Below, one piece after another: positions 1-5,631 of a DNA stretch of 6,544 nt; position 1 is the stretch's first letter; each line of letters begins with the position of its first letter. The notes under the pieces are model-generated. The model saw only the letters and a program-made list of their open reading frames with translations, was not told where the DNA came from and made no database searches. Location of the stretch: the NCBI GenBank assembly GCA_022574065.1, contig JACZST010000089.1:971-7514 (forward strand). Reading direction: 5' to 3'. The stretch comes from Acidobacteriota bacterium. GTDB lineage: Bacteria; Actinomycetota; Acidimicrobiia; Spongiisociales; UBA5794. The translations under genes were made by a program, and so were the position numbers.

Positions 1-2
1 GC

Positions 3-308
3 ACGCACCCCATCGGATTTTCGACTTCGCCAGTGCTGAAGATGGCTGCGGTCATTGCCTCCACACACCACGAAAAATGGGACGGGTCGGGTTATCCGAA
101 TGGGTTGAGGGGCGAGGAGATTCCGATCGAGGGTCGAATCGTGGCCGTAGCCGATCCCTTTTCGAACAGAGGTAGGTCGTGCTGTCACCTCGGGTGGTTT
201 GACGCGGGTGCCAGACCGTCCGGGACGTGCCGGTATCGGGTGGTCAGGCTTGTTTCGGCTACGGAACGACGATCTGCTCCATCATCTCCGTTACTACGCC
301 GTCGTTGA
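3..308 (+). pseudogene. Truncated HD-GYP domain phosphodiesterase fragment
   Basis: The frame is open from the window edge. From about base 66 it encodes HHEKWDGSGYPNGLRGEEIP, followed by a stretch ending RIVAVAD at base 155. This is the signature of the HD-GYP domain, which hydrolyses cyclic di-GMP: second HH pair, DGSGYP loop, GL.G..IP and the R(I)xxVAD motif. In the family the next residues should be of the type VFDALTSDRPYR. Here the homology stops directly after VAD and the frame runs on through unrelated Arg/Ser/Cys-rich sequence to a stop at 306-308, overlapping the 3' end of the convergent lipoprotein gene. I read the other forward frames past base 155 and found no continuation of the domain, so a simple frameshift does not explain the break. 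It looks like a recombination or deletion endpoint near base 160. The 5' part lies outside the window. The domain call is strong; the pseudogene status is inferred. Confidence 0.8.
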
Positions 309-975
309 CGAAGAGCCATACTCCGCAGGATTCACCAGGACACGGATTGGGGAAGCTCGGGTCTTCTGGCCAGTGCGCAAAGAGCACCGGGTTGAATGGG
401 ACTTCGATGGTGTCGGTGAGATCTTCGAAGTACTCATATACCAACACGGAAGGGTCGACGGTGATCGTCCGCATGGTGGGGTTGGCGTTCCGGATGTAGA
501 TCTCGTCCTCGTCGACGACCCCGTCGTTGGCGGCCTCAGCGACGGCGATCGTTCCGAAGAAGTAGCAGGCGAGATCGAACGTTATCGACGTGTCGGACTT
601 GGCGGTGACGAATCCGAACCAGATCCCGTCGGAAAGTGAGGTCGAGGCCGGGGCGCATCCGGAACCGCCGGCGCCTTCGCTTCCCGGCAGTGGCCCGGTG
701 GTCGTGTCCGGTCGAGGAAAGACACCAGGCTCGCCAACTACATAGCGATCGACGGCAGCGCCAGGGTCAGTAGTCGTTTCATTGGTGCTGGTTTTCGGGA
801 CGGTGGTCGTCGTGGGTGGCGGGGTCGTGGTCGTCGGCTCGGGAACAGTTGTTGATGGCACCGCGGTTGTCGCAGTGGCCTGTTGCTCCGCGGCGTTGGT
901 CGTCGTGACGTCATCGGAACCACCGCAGCCGGCGACGATCGAACAAGCTAAGAGCAAAGCTATCAAGCGTCGCAT
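259..975 (-). CDS. Secreted lipoprotein of unknown function, Thr/Pro-rich linker
   Basis: A 238-residue protein with a lipoprotein signal: MRR, a hydrophobic stretch at residues 4-14, and a lipobox VAGC with Cys17 as the predicted lipidated residue. It should be anchored to the outer face of the cytoplasmic membrane. Residues 20-75 form a low-complexity Thr/Pro/Ala linker with runs such as TTTTPPPTTTTVP, typical of actinobacterial lipoproteins that hold a domain away from the membrane. The rest (about 105-238) looks like a compact globular domain. It has an aromatic, acidic segment around DGIWFGFVTAKSDTSITFDL, four cysteines (107, 137, 212, 217) that could form two disulfides, and a CPGESCGVW motif near the end. 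I associate this DGxWFGFV...FDLAC pattern with uncharacterised actinobacterial lipoproteins, from memory only, and assign no function. The ATG at 973-975 has no clear Shine-Dalgarno sequence, so weak or leaderless initiation is possible. It stands alone, convergent to the HD-GYP remnant. Confidence 0.85.
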   Translation of the reverse strand: MRRLIALLLACSIVAGCGGSDDVTTTNAAEQQATATTAVPSTTVPEPTTTTPPPTTTTVPKTSTNETTTDPGAAVDRYVVGEPGVFPRPDTTTGPLPGSEGAGGSGCAPASTSLSDGIWFGFVTAKSDTSITFDLACYFFGTIAVAEAANDGVVDEDEIYIRNANPTMRTITVDPSVLVYEYFEDLTDTIEVPFNPVLFAHWPEDPSFPNPCPGESCGVWLFVNDGVVTEMMEQIVVP

Positions 976-1115
976 CGGCTCAAACTACGCTTAGTCAGTA
1001 ATCAGCAGCGTCGGCGGGAGGGATGTACGCCTCTGGCTCCGCTCCCGACATCCAAGCGTGAAGGGTCGGCTGGTACGAAGTCGACGCTGCCGTCGAATCG
1101 CGGCAGGGATCGTAA

Positions 1116-1253
1116 CCATGTGAACCGTCACCCCGTGACAGCGACGGAATCACCCTCTGGCTGGAAGTAACGGAAACCGAGCTCACCGACGATGGATCGA
1201 TCAGCGTGATCGGCGACAGCACCACCAAGGTCATCAAACTGACCCTCGACTGA
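1116..1253 (+). pseudogene. Probable decayed 3' end of an unidentified gene
   Basis: The plus frame from 1116 to the TGA at 1251-1253 reads as a protein-like tail (DGITLWLEVTETELTDDGSI, ending STTKVIKLTLD) with alternating hydrophobic and polar residues, as in beta strands, and GC-rich third positions. It has no ATG, GTG or TTG start; an in-frame TAA at 1113-1115 closes it upstream. Further upstream in the same frame are two more short open pieces: one from an ATG at 1023 to a TGA at 1059-1061, and one from 1062 to 1112 containing GWYEVDAAVESRQ. The simplest reading is a gene eroded by stop codons and small indels, with only its last coding piece well preserved. The opposite strand is also open (995-1237), but its product is Ser/Thr-rich with no plausible start signal. 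I do not recognise the family. Confidence 0.33.
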
Positions 1254-1490
1254 ACCCCGACCTCACACCGCTACGGCCGGGGGGTCTGGAACGGTCTCGT
1301 GACGTCCAACCGGGACGCCGCCTGCAAGTGTTGAAATAGCCCCTTGAGCTGGCAGGAATTGTGCGCTCCCGTCGCGCCTGGTCGCGGTGTCTGGCTACTG
1401 GCTGGTTGCCATACGGCTGACAGGGTAACTGACGGTGAGACTCGGGGGTACGAAGAGCAGAAGGTGGCACAGGCGGTGTGAGCGTCCGGC
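1254..1490. other. Gene-free spacer between gene remnant and sigma operon
   Basis: Nothing convincing is encoded here. The open frames on the minus strand (1234-1470 and 1271-1564) give Arg/Pro/Ser-rich products and overlap the real 3' end of the membrane-protein gene. No strong terminator with a T-tract is visible after the TAG at 1491-1493. A loose match to the repeat pair at 4059 and 4157 occurs near 1340 (CCCCTTGAG followed by TGGCAG). Confidence 0.5.
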
Positions 1491-3164
1491 CTAGTCGTGG
1501 CCGTGTTGTTGAAGGAGAATCTCTTCACTATCCAGGACGTTCCCGTTTTCGTCGAGTGCTTCAACGAGTGCGATGTCGGGTGGGTCGTCTGTGCTGATGG
1601 TTAGCCAAACTTGGTTGACAACGCTATCGGTGATGGGCGGGTCCAGGTGTATGCGTACTGCCGCAACGTCATCGCCGGTTCGGCCGGTAAACACCGTGTA
1701 GTTGCTGCCGCGCACCGTGAACTCAAACTGAACGAAATCGAAGGTGTCGGAGCTGGGGTTTCCGAAGACCGTGCACAGTTGGTCGGAGGCGAGGAGGCCT
1801 CCTTCGTCGTGGGCCGAGACTTCGAGACACCGACCTTCGGGTGAACCCGACTCGGCTAGCCGCCATGTGATTCCGCCGACGTCGACTTGACGCAGGATGG
1901 TGGTCGGTAGCTGGGCAGCCTCGTAGGCGCTGAAGGACGGTTCGGGTCCGGCGAGCGGGATGGGTGGGTGCGCGAGAACGGCAATGCCATCGGGAGTGGT
2001 GTACAAGTCGAGGAGGTTTCCGTCGGTGTCGATCAGTCTGTTGTCCCAGGTGCCGCCCTCCGCCCACCGGGATCCGGTGAAGGTGTAGCCGTCGAAGGTC
2101 CCGTCTGTTGCCAGATATAGCAGAAGGTTGTTGGTGACTCCGTCGTCGGCCCAGAGGGTGCGGCCTGCGACGTAGACACCGTTAGCAAAGGGCTGGACCA
2201 TATCGACATTGAGGTTTGAGGGAAGTGCCCAAGCAACGCGAGAGCCGTCGGGCTGCGTGATCACAACCGTCGTCAGTGTGACTTCAAGGGCGTGTCCGTT
2301 TGCGAGTGGAAGTTGGGGCTGTGGCACTTGCTCATTTGGTGGCAGGACGTTGCCGGATTCGGTCGCAATTGGTCGCCAGCGGATGCCGGCGGGTGTTGGC
2401 TCTCCCGCCCAGACGAGGCCCATGGAGATAATCAGGTCGGGCGGTCCCAACGCTGGGACTGGGCCATTAACCCTCGCGGAATCCGGTAGTTCAATCATCG
2501 TTGGGCTGCGATTCACTACCCCGGAGCCTTCCTTGAGGATGAACAGATCGAACGTGTTCCCTTCTGAGCTCGCGACGACGAAAACGATATCCTCGGCTCC
2601 GACGGTGATTCCTTCGGGGACGAGGCCGTCGAGATCGCCGAGCGTTGCGACACCACCTTCTGCCGAGAGGACAACCACGCGTCGTCCGGCTCGATCGGCA
2701 ACGACAATACGTCCATCCGACAGCGCAGCGATGCAGCACGGTCCGGCCCGGTTTTCGCCGACGGACACTTCCCCCCAGCTGGATGAGATCACTGTGATCG
2801 GTGGGACTGACGCACCCGGGAACCCGACGCGGGGAATCTTGACGGCACCGGCTGTTGTTTCAGGATCAGATGTCGTCAGGTTGGGTTCCTGCGTGGTTTG
2901 GACGGGTTGTGTGCCGACAACTCCGGCCGAATCGTCGGCACTATTGCCGCCCCCAGCGAGAAGAGCGACGCTGAGCGCACCGGCGGCTAACACCGAGACG
3001 AAGCTCGCGACGAAGATGACAACAGCCTTCGGAGGCCGACGTTGCCGTGTCGCCGGAAGCTGATGGGCAGCAATGTCCTCAAGTTCGGGTGCGATCGGCG
3101 CCGCCGCGATAAGCGGGGCTATCGCCCGCCGGACGGCTTCGAACTCGTCTGTCGGAACCGTCAT
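1491..3164 (-). CDS. Single-pass membrane protein, probable anti-sigma factor or sensor
   Basis: A 557-residue protein starting at an ATG (3162-3164) that overlaps the sigma gene stop by 4 bases. A good AAGGAG ribosome-binding site lies 5 bases upstream, inside the sigma gene. Residues 1-46 are a short cytoplasmic, partly helical segment with a basic end (RQRRPPK). Residues 47-71 form one transmembrane helix. Residues 72-110 are a Ser/Thr/Pro-rich linker. From about 125 to 400 come beta-rich repeats with DGRIVVADRAGRRVVVLS-like blades, resembling NHL or six-bladed propeller repeats, then a C-terminal beta-rich region (about 420-550) with Cys446 and Cys464. The topology and the coupling to an ECF sigma factor suggest that the short N-terminus holds the sigma factor and the outer region senses a signal. 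There is no zinc anti-sigma HxxxCxxC motif, so the anti-sigma role rests on context. The alternative is a secreted-domain protein merely regulated by that sigma factor. Confidence 0.85.
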   Translation of the reverse strand: MTVPTDEFEAVRRAIAPLIAAAPIAPELEDIAAHQLPATRQRRPPKAVVIFVASFVSVLAAGALSVALLAGGGNSADDSAGVVGTQPVQTTQEPNLTTSDPETTAGAVKIPRVGFPGASVPPITVISSSWGEVSVGENRAGPCCIAALSDGRIVVADRAGRRVVVLSAEGGVATLGDLDGLVPEGITVGAEDIVFVVASSEGNTFDLFILKEGSGVVNRSPTMIELPDSARVNGPVPALGPPDLIISMGLVWAGEPTPAGIRWRPIATESGNVLPPNEQVPQPQLPLANGHALEVTLTTVVITQPDGSRVAWALPSNLNVDMVQPFANGVYVAGRTLWADDGVTNNLLLYLATDGTFDGYTFTGSRWAEGGTWDNRLIDTDGNLLDLYTTPDGIAVLAHPPIPLAGPEPSFSAYEAAQLPTTILRQVDVGGITWRLAESGSPEGRCLEVSAHDEGGLLASDQLCTVFGNPSSDTFDFVQFEFTVRGSNYTVFTGRTGDDVAAVRIHLDPPITDSVVNQVWLTISTDDPPDIALVEALDENGNVLDSEEILLQQHGHD

Positions 3165-3697
3165 GACAACTCCTTTCGCAGCCTTCGTCTTGCTAGATGG
3201 AGATAACGCTTGGCGGTTCCGGGCGTGATGCGCAGCAGCTGAGAAGCGTCCTTCACCGTGTAGCCCTCCCAGTAGACGAGATACACGACAGCCCTCTGTC
3301 GCACCGGGAGCCGCAGTACCGCATCAAGCACCTCGCGATCGACCCCGACGGCTGCGTCCACCAACTCGGCCGTACCCGAGGGTCTGGCCCGGTTTCTCAG
3401 TAACCCACGGGCTTCGTTCAGCACCGCCCGGAACAGATACGGGCGTGGTTCTTCCAGATCCGACAGCCGCCTCCGCTGCAATACTCGAAGCACGACCGTT
3501 GCTACCACGTCTTCTGCATCGTTCGGACCTACAAGAGCGGTGGCATATCGAATCAGGTCCTCCTTGTGTTTCGAGTAGACCTCACCGTCGGGAATACCCA
3601 CACCTGAACCACGCGCCACAACCCCAAAGGGTTGCACGCCTTCCGAAAAAATGTCTCCGGCCAGAAGCAACGCCAGCCGCGACTGAACCACCGTCAC
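3161..3697 (-). CDS. ECF-type RNA polymerase sigma factor
   Basis: A 178-residue sigma-70 family protein with the two ECF domains. Region 2 spans about residues 44-107: KEDLIRYATALVGPNDAEDV, then RPYLFRAVLNEARGLLRNRA, the -10 binding helix and its flank. Region 4 spans about 121-175: LRLPVRQRAVVYLVYWEGYT, then the -35 reading helix-turn-helix around LLRITPGTAKRYLHLARRRL. There is no region 1 or 3, as expected for ECF factors. The start is uncertain. The GTG at 3695-3697 gives a 40-residue N-terminus unlike the family, and in-frame GTG codons at residues 21, 27 and 33 would give a more usual length; residue 33 places the start just before the first conserved helix. No upstream site has well-spaced Shine-Dalgarno support. 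The gene is followed, with a 4-base overlap, by a membrane protein that probably controls it. A 33-base inverted repeat lies upstream and could be involved in its control. Confidence 0.9.
   Translation of the reverse strand: MTVVQSRLALLLAGDIFSEGVQPFGVVARGSGVGIPDGEVYSKHKEDLIRYATALVGPNDAEDVVATVVLRVLQRRRLSDLEEPRPYLFRAVLNEARGLLRNRARPSGTAELVDAAVGVDREVLDAVLRLPVRQRAVVYLVYWEGYTVKDASQLLRITPGTAKRYLHLARRRLRKELS
3170..3175 (-). promoter_or_regulatory. Ribosome-binding site of the membrane protein gene
   Basis: On the minus strand AAGGAG lies 5 bases before the ATG at 3164. It sits within the last codons of the sigma gene (K-E-L-S-stop), which confirms the start and supports translational coupling of the pair. 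Confidence 0.75.
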
Positions 3698-3747
3698 ACG
3701 TAACGACCACCGACGTGATGCGATGAGCGAGCGGGCCTCCGCTGCTC

Positions 3748-3780
3748 GTTGACAGCCTCCCGATACCTCGGGGTGTCAAC
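3748..3780. repeat. 33-base interrupted inverted repeat upstream of the sigma gene
   Basis: GTTGACA at 3748-3754 is mirrored exactly by TGTCAAC at 3774-3780. Between them is a second perfect 5-bp stem, CCCGA with TCGGG read on the minus strand, around a 4-base loop. The element is centred about 67 bases upstream of the earliest sigma start. There is no T-tract on either side, so it is not a standard terminator. It could be an operator for a dimeric regulator, or each TTGACA-like arm could act as a -35 element, although no good -10 follows at 16-18 bases. Confidence 0.7.
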
Positions 3781-3824
3781 GTCGCCTCGAGAAGGCAGGC
3801 GTGGTGTCACGTTACCTGGGTACC

Positions 3825-3900
3825 GAACTGGGTTCCTTTCGGAAAGGACAAGCTGATTGTGCCGGAACTCTCAATTCCGGATTTGTTCTCTCCGAAGAGA
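3825..3900. repeat. Cluster of four small consecutive hairpins
   Basis: Four short inverted repeats follow one another: GAAC/GTTC around 3825-3835; TCCTTT-CGG-AAAGGA at 3834-3848; CCGGAA-(7)-TTCCGG at 3862-3880; and TCTCT-(4)-AGAGA at 3887-3900. The third is followed on the plus strand by ATTTGTTCT, so it could be a weak plus-strand terminator, but no plus-strand gene leads into it. A structured RNA or a protein-binding array are alternatives. Each stem alone could be chance. Confidence 0.45.
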
Positions 3901-4058
3901 TGTCGGACGGGGCGTATCGGAAAACGGCCAGTCGGAGAGTTTCTGACAAGGCTGCTGACACTGAAATTGGAGGGGTATGAAAAGTAATGAGTGGCACTGC
4001 CGACGTGAGCCCGACCACGGGGGTCGATCTCCCGATCCGTGGACGCTTCGTGCTGCAA

Positions 4059-4075
4059 TGACCCCTCGAGGCGGC
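4059..4075 (+). repeat. 17-base repeat, copy A
   Basis: TGACCCCTCGAGGCGGC differs by one base from copy B, which begins 98 bases downstream at 4157. This copy contains the 8-base palindrome CCTCGAGG. It is followed by AGCGCC, so GGCG/CGCC can pair. The similarity to copy B continues weakly for about 25 more bases. Confidence 0.6.
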
Positions 4076-4156
4076 AGCGCCTATTGCGCGAGATCGGCGG
4101 GCACGCCCAATCTCCTCTCAAGCCACGTCGGCGGGTCCGGCGCGCCCGACTTACAG

Positions 4157-4173
4157 TGACCCCTTGAGGCGGC
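4157..4173 (+). repeat. 17-base repeat, copy B, with GGCGCGCC octamers
   Basis: TGACCCCTTGAGGCGGC is a near-exact copy of the element at 4059. It runs into GGCGCGCC at 4171-4178. The same self-complementary octamer occurs at 4139-4146, so the two octamers bracket this copy and could pair as an 8-bp stem with a 24-base loop. Confidence 0.55.
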
Positions 4174-4321
4174 GCGCCTTCTTGATCGAGAACATCGCCG
4201 AAACACTTGGGTGCGAGGTTCTAGACCGTCAACGGGCTGCGCCGCGTCAGCACTGGCAAGCCCTGAAAGACCTCGAAAGAGCGACCTCCGTGGCGAACAG
4301 CAGTCTGAAATTGAGGGCCCA

Positions 4322-4888
4322 TCAACGCCCTTGTTGTCGTTCTCGTTCGACTTGGCGGGCCACTCCTGTGGTGTTGAAGCGGAAGGATGCCAATTCGCGT
4401 GTCACTCCGAACTCCCGTGCGATGGTCTCAGGTGTTGCTTCTTTGCGGGCTTCAAGTAGGAGCAGCGGTCGGGGAAGCAGGATGGTTGCCCCCAGATAGG
4501 TTGCCTCTTCTTCTTGTCGGGCGTCACAGGTGCGAAAAGGAACTCCGTCTAGCTCTCTGATCTCACTGAGTTCGTGACCAAGAGCCAAATGTGCCAGTTC
4601 ATGAGCAACGTCGCTCACTTGTCGCTCCGGGGATCGGAGAGGGTTGACGACAATGAAATGACGGCCATCAATCTCAAAGGTGCACGCCGAGAAAGCAAAG
4701 CTCTGGATGGACTCGATCTCCTCTAGGCGGCGGCGGTCGACAAGTTCAGACGCGTCGACGACCGTGGCCCCCAGCAACTCGGCAACGGTACCAATCTCGA
4801 CGGGAGCATCCTTGTGGAGGTTTAACCTCTCGCGCAACTCGAGGGCCGACCGCTCCGCCTCAGCTTTGAAGCCTCTTCGAAGTGCCAT
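4322..4888 (-). CDS. ImmA/IrrE-family metallopeptidase
   Basis: A 188-residue protein with the zinc-peptidase signature HELAHLALGH: His96, Glu97 and His100 form HExxH. Downstream is the family's second motif, EEEATYLGATILLP, where Glu128 is the likely third zinc ligand. The region before the motif (KDAPVEIGTVAELLGATVV, then HFIVVNPLRSPERQ) matches the usual N-terminal half of the family, and the C-terminus fits the helical REFGVTRELASFRF segment. ImmA-type peptidases cleave or inactivate a partner repressor, usually an XRE protein encoded next to them, and so switch on mobile-element or stress genes. Here the ATG lies inside the XRE gene, with a 29-base overlap, so the two should be made together. 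A GGAGAGG sequence about 13 bases upstream is a weak ribosome-binding site; coupling probably matters more. The length is normal and no key residue is missing. Confidence 0.88.
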   Translation of the reverse strand: MALRRGFKAEAERSALELRERLNLHKDAPVEIGTVAELLGATVVDASELVDRRRLEEIESIQSFAFSACTFEIDGRHFIVVNPLRSPERQVSDVAHELAHLALGHELSEIRELDGVPFRTCDARQEEEATYLGATILLPRPLLLLEARKEATPETIAREFGVTRELASFRFNTTGVARQVERERQQGR

Positions 4889-5405
4889 CTCGGTGTACGA
4901 GCCTCTCCAGTTGTTGATGCATATCTTGTATTAGGTTGGCCAACCGTTCCGGCACGCCAGGCCGAAGTACAGACGCAGCCCGCATGTGGGCGGCGACGAC
5001 AGGGGTCGCATCAGGTTTGGCGAGAGCCTCATACATGTCCCCGACCATTCTGGCGATCTTCTCGGCGGCTTCTGATGTGAGCCGTGGGTCTGCTGAGAGA
5101 TGCTGGATGACATTCTCAAATGAGGCCTCCTGCCGTACTGTTGTTCTCCCGGTGAATCGACTTGGATCGACGCCGAGCCACGCACAAACATTGAGGAAGT
5201 TGGTGAGGTCGGGCTGGGCACCGGATTCGATCCGGCTAATCGTGCTGAAACTGACCCCGGCCGCCTGAGCGGCTCCCCTCATCGAGAGATTCGCCTTCTC
5301 CCGTTTGGCACGGACCATCCTCGCCAACAGGGACAAGTCAACGCCGACGTCTGTTGAAGTGTCACCGAGCTGTGAATCGCGTCGGGGTGATTGGGCCACA
5401 GCCAT
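4860..5405 (-). CDS. XRE-family helix-turn-helix transcriptional regulator
   Basis: A 181-residue regulator. Residues 26-84 form a Cro/CI-type helix-turn-helix domain, with the recognition region LSMRGAAQAAGVSFSTISRI followed by ESG and the LGVDPSRF end typical of the family. Residues 1-25 are a polar, probably flexible N-terminus. Residues 90-181 are mostly helical, with PDATPVVAAHMRAASVLRPG and a terminal LANLIQDMHQQLERLVHRDG that could form a short coiled coil or the contact surface for the peptidase. The start ATG at 5403-5405 has no clear Shine-Dalgarno sequence, so a slightly later start is possible. The gene overlaps the ImmA-like gene and is transcribed away from the E2 operon across a 106-base spacer. 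It is therefore a good candidate to repress both its own operon and the divergent one, with the peptidase as antirepressor. That control scheme is inferred from known XRE/ImmA pairs. Confidence 0.88.
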   Translation of the reverse strand: MAVAQSPRRDSQLGDTSTDVGVDLSLLARMVRAKREKANLSMRGAAQAAGVSFSTISRIESGAQPDLTNFLNVCAWLGVDPSRFTGRTTVRQEASFENVIQHLSADPRLTSEAAEKIARMVGDMYEALAKPDATPVVAAHMRAASVLRPGVPERLANLIQDMHQQLERLVHRDGTSKRLQS

Positions 5406-5454
5406 GAAAGCCTACAACTGTGATCGAGGCGTGGCTGGCATTACCCGGAGGTCC

Positions 5455-5483
5455 TTGGACTCATTGATGCGTTATTGTATCGT
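5455..5483 (+). promoter_or_regulatory. Predicted sigma70-like promoter of the E2 operon
   Basis: TTGGAC (5455-5460) and TATCGT (5478-5483) are separated by 17 bases, close to the housekeeping consensus. Transcription would begin near 5489-5491, giving a leader of about 22 bases before the ATG at 5512. A 6-bp inverted pair, TTGATG (5464-5469) and CATCAA (5492-5497), brackets the -10 element and could be an operator for the divergent XRE regulator. Confidence 0.6.
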
Positions 5484-5498
5484 TACTGCAACATCAAG

Positions 5499-5506
5499 AG
5501 AGGAAG
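5499..5506 (+). promoter_or_regulatory. Ribosome-binding site of the proline-rich peptide gene
   Basis: AGAGGAAG with its AGGA core at 5501-5504 lies 7 bases before the ATG at 5512. It fixes this start over longer in-frame options that would overlap the divergent XRE gene. Confidence 0.75.
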
Positions 5507-5511
5507 TATCG

Positions 5512-5631
5512 ATGAGCCCGAAACCCGAACAGCCGGGCAACAAGCCACCTGACGTCCCGAAAGGGCCGCCCCACGACCCGCCGGGTCCCCCGGCACCCCC
5601 ACCAGGGAAAGGCGGAAAGCAGGTCGGCTGA
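5512..5631 (+). CDS. 39-residue proline-rich peptide, first gene of the E2 operon
   Basis: The frame encodes 39 residues, of which 15 are proline, 7 glycine and 5 lysine. It begins MSPKPEQPGNKPPDV and ends PAPPPGKGGKQVG. No signal peptide, membrane segment or cysteine is present, so it should be a soluble, disordered or polyproline-II peptide. The frame is open further upstream to 5305, but that part is antisense to the XRE gene and lies before the predicted promoter. The ATG at 5512 has a good ribosome-binding site 7 bases away. Its TGA overlaps the ATG of the E2-like gene by one base (TGATG), so translation of the two is probably coupled. The coupling suggests that it is a partner, substrate or adaptor of the E2-like protein. 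The internal GKGG before KQVG resembles the glycine tail of ubiquitin-like modifiers after removal of a short extension, but there is no beta-grasp fold. Family not recognised. Confidence 0.72.
   Translation: MSPKPEQPGNKPPDVPKGPPHDPPGPPAPPPGKGGKQVG

Larger units (their letters stand above)
3698..4321. other. Palindrome-rich region without a convincing gene
   Basis: About 620 bases separate the sigma factor start from the ImmA-like gene stop. The candidate frames are weak. An ATG at 3977 with GGAGGGG too close in front gives 60 Gly/Ser/Arg-rich residues. An ATG at 3987, with the same GGAGG 13 bases away, gives 24 residues (MSGTADVSPTTGVDLPIRGR...) ending at the TGA at 4059. The same frame then stays open to beyond 4321 and contains a more protein-like piece (RRAFLIENIAETLGCEVLDR) without a start or ribosome-binding site. 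This may be eroded coding sequence. The region also holds the inverted repeats, hairpins and 17-base repeats listed separately. No tRNA or rRNA was recognised. Confidence 0.5.

Noticed and set aside
782..860. Short tandem-like GTCGTGG/GGTCGTC repeats
   Set aside because: They are explained by the Thr/Pro-rich linker codons of the lipoprotein on the minus strand.
995..1237. Minus-strand open frame of 80 codons
   Set aside because: Ser/Thr-rich composition, no ribosome-binding site, and it is antisense to a more protein-like plus-strand reading.
2209..3063. Long plus-strand open frame of 284 codons
   Set aside because: It is fully antisense to the membrane protein gene, Ser/Thr/Pro/Arg-rich, and has no start signal. 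It is a shadow of high-GC coding sequence.
3862..3890. Plus-strand Rho-independent terminator
   Set aside because: The stem is only 6 bp, the T-rich stretch is interrupted, and no plus-strand transcript leading into it can be identified.
3961..4316. Near-direct repeat CTGAAATTG(G)AGG at 3961 and 4305 as island or element boundaries
   Set aside because: Nine-base exact matches are expected many times by chance in a window of this size, and no recombinase or terminal inverted repeat accompanies them.
5305..5511. Longer version of the proline-rich peptide starting upstream
   Set aside because: It overlaps the divergent XRE gene and precedes the predicted promoter. The ATG at 5512 has a well-placed ribosome-binding site.
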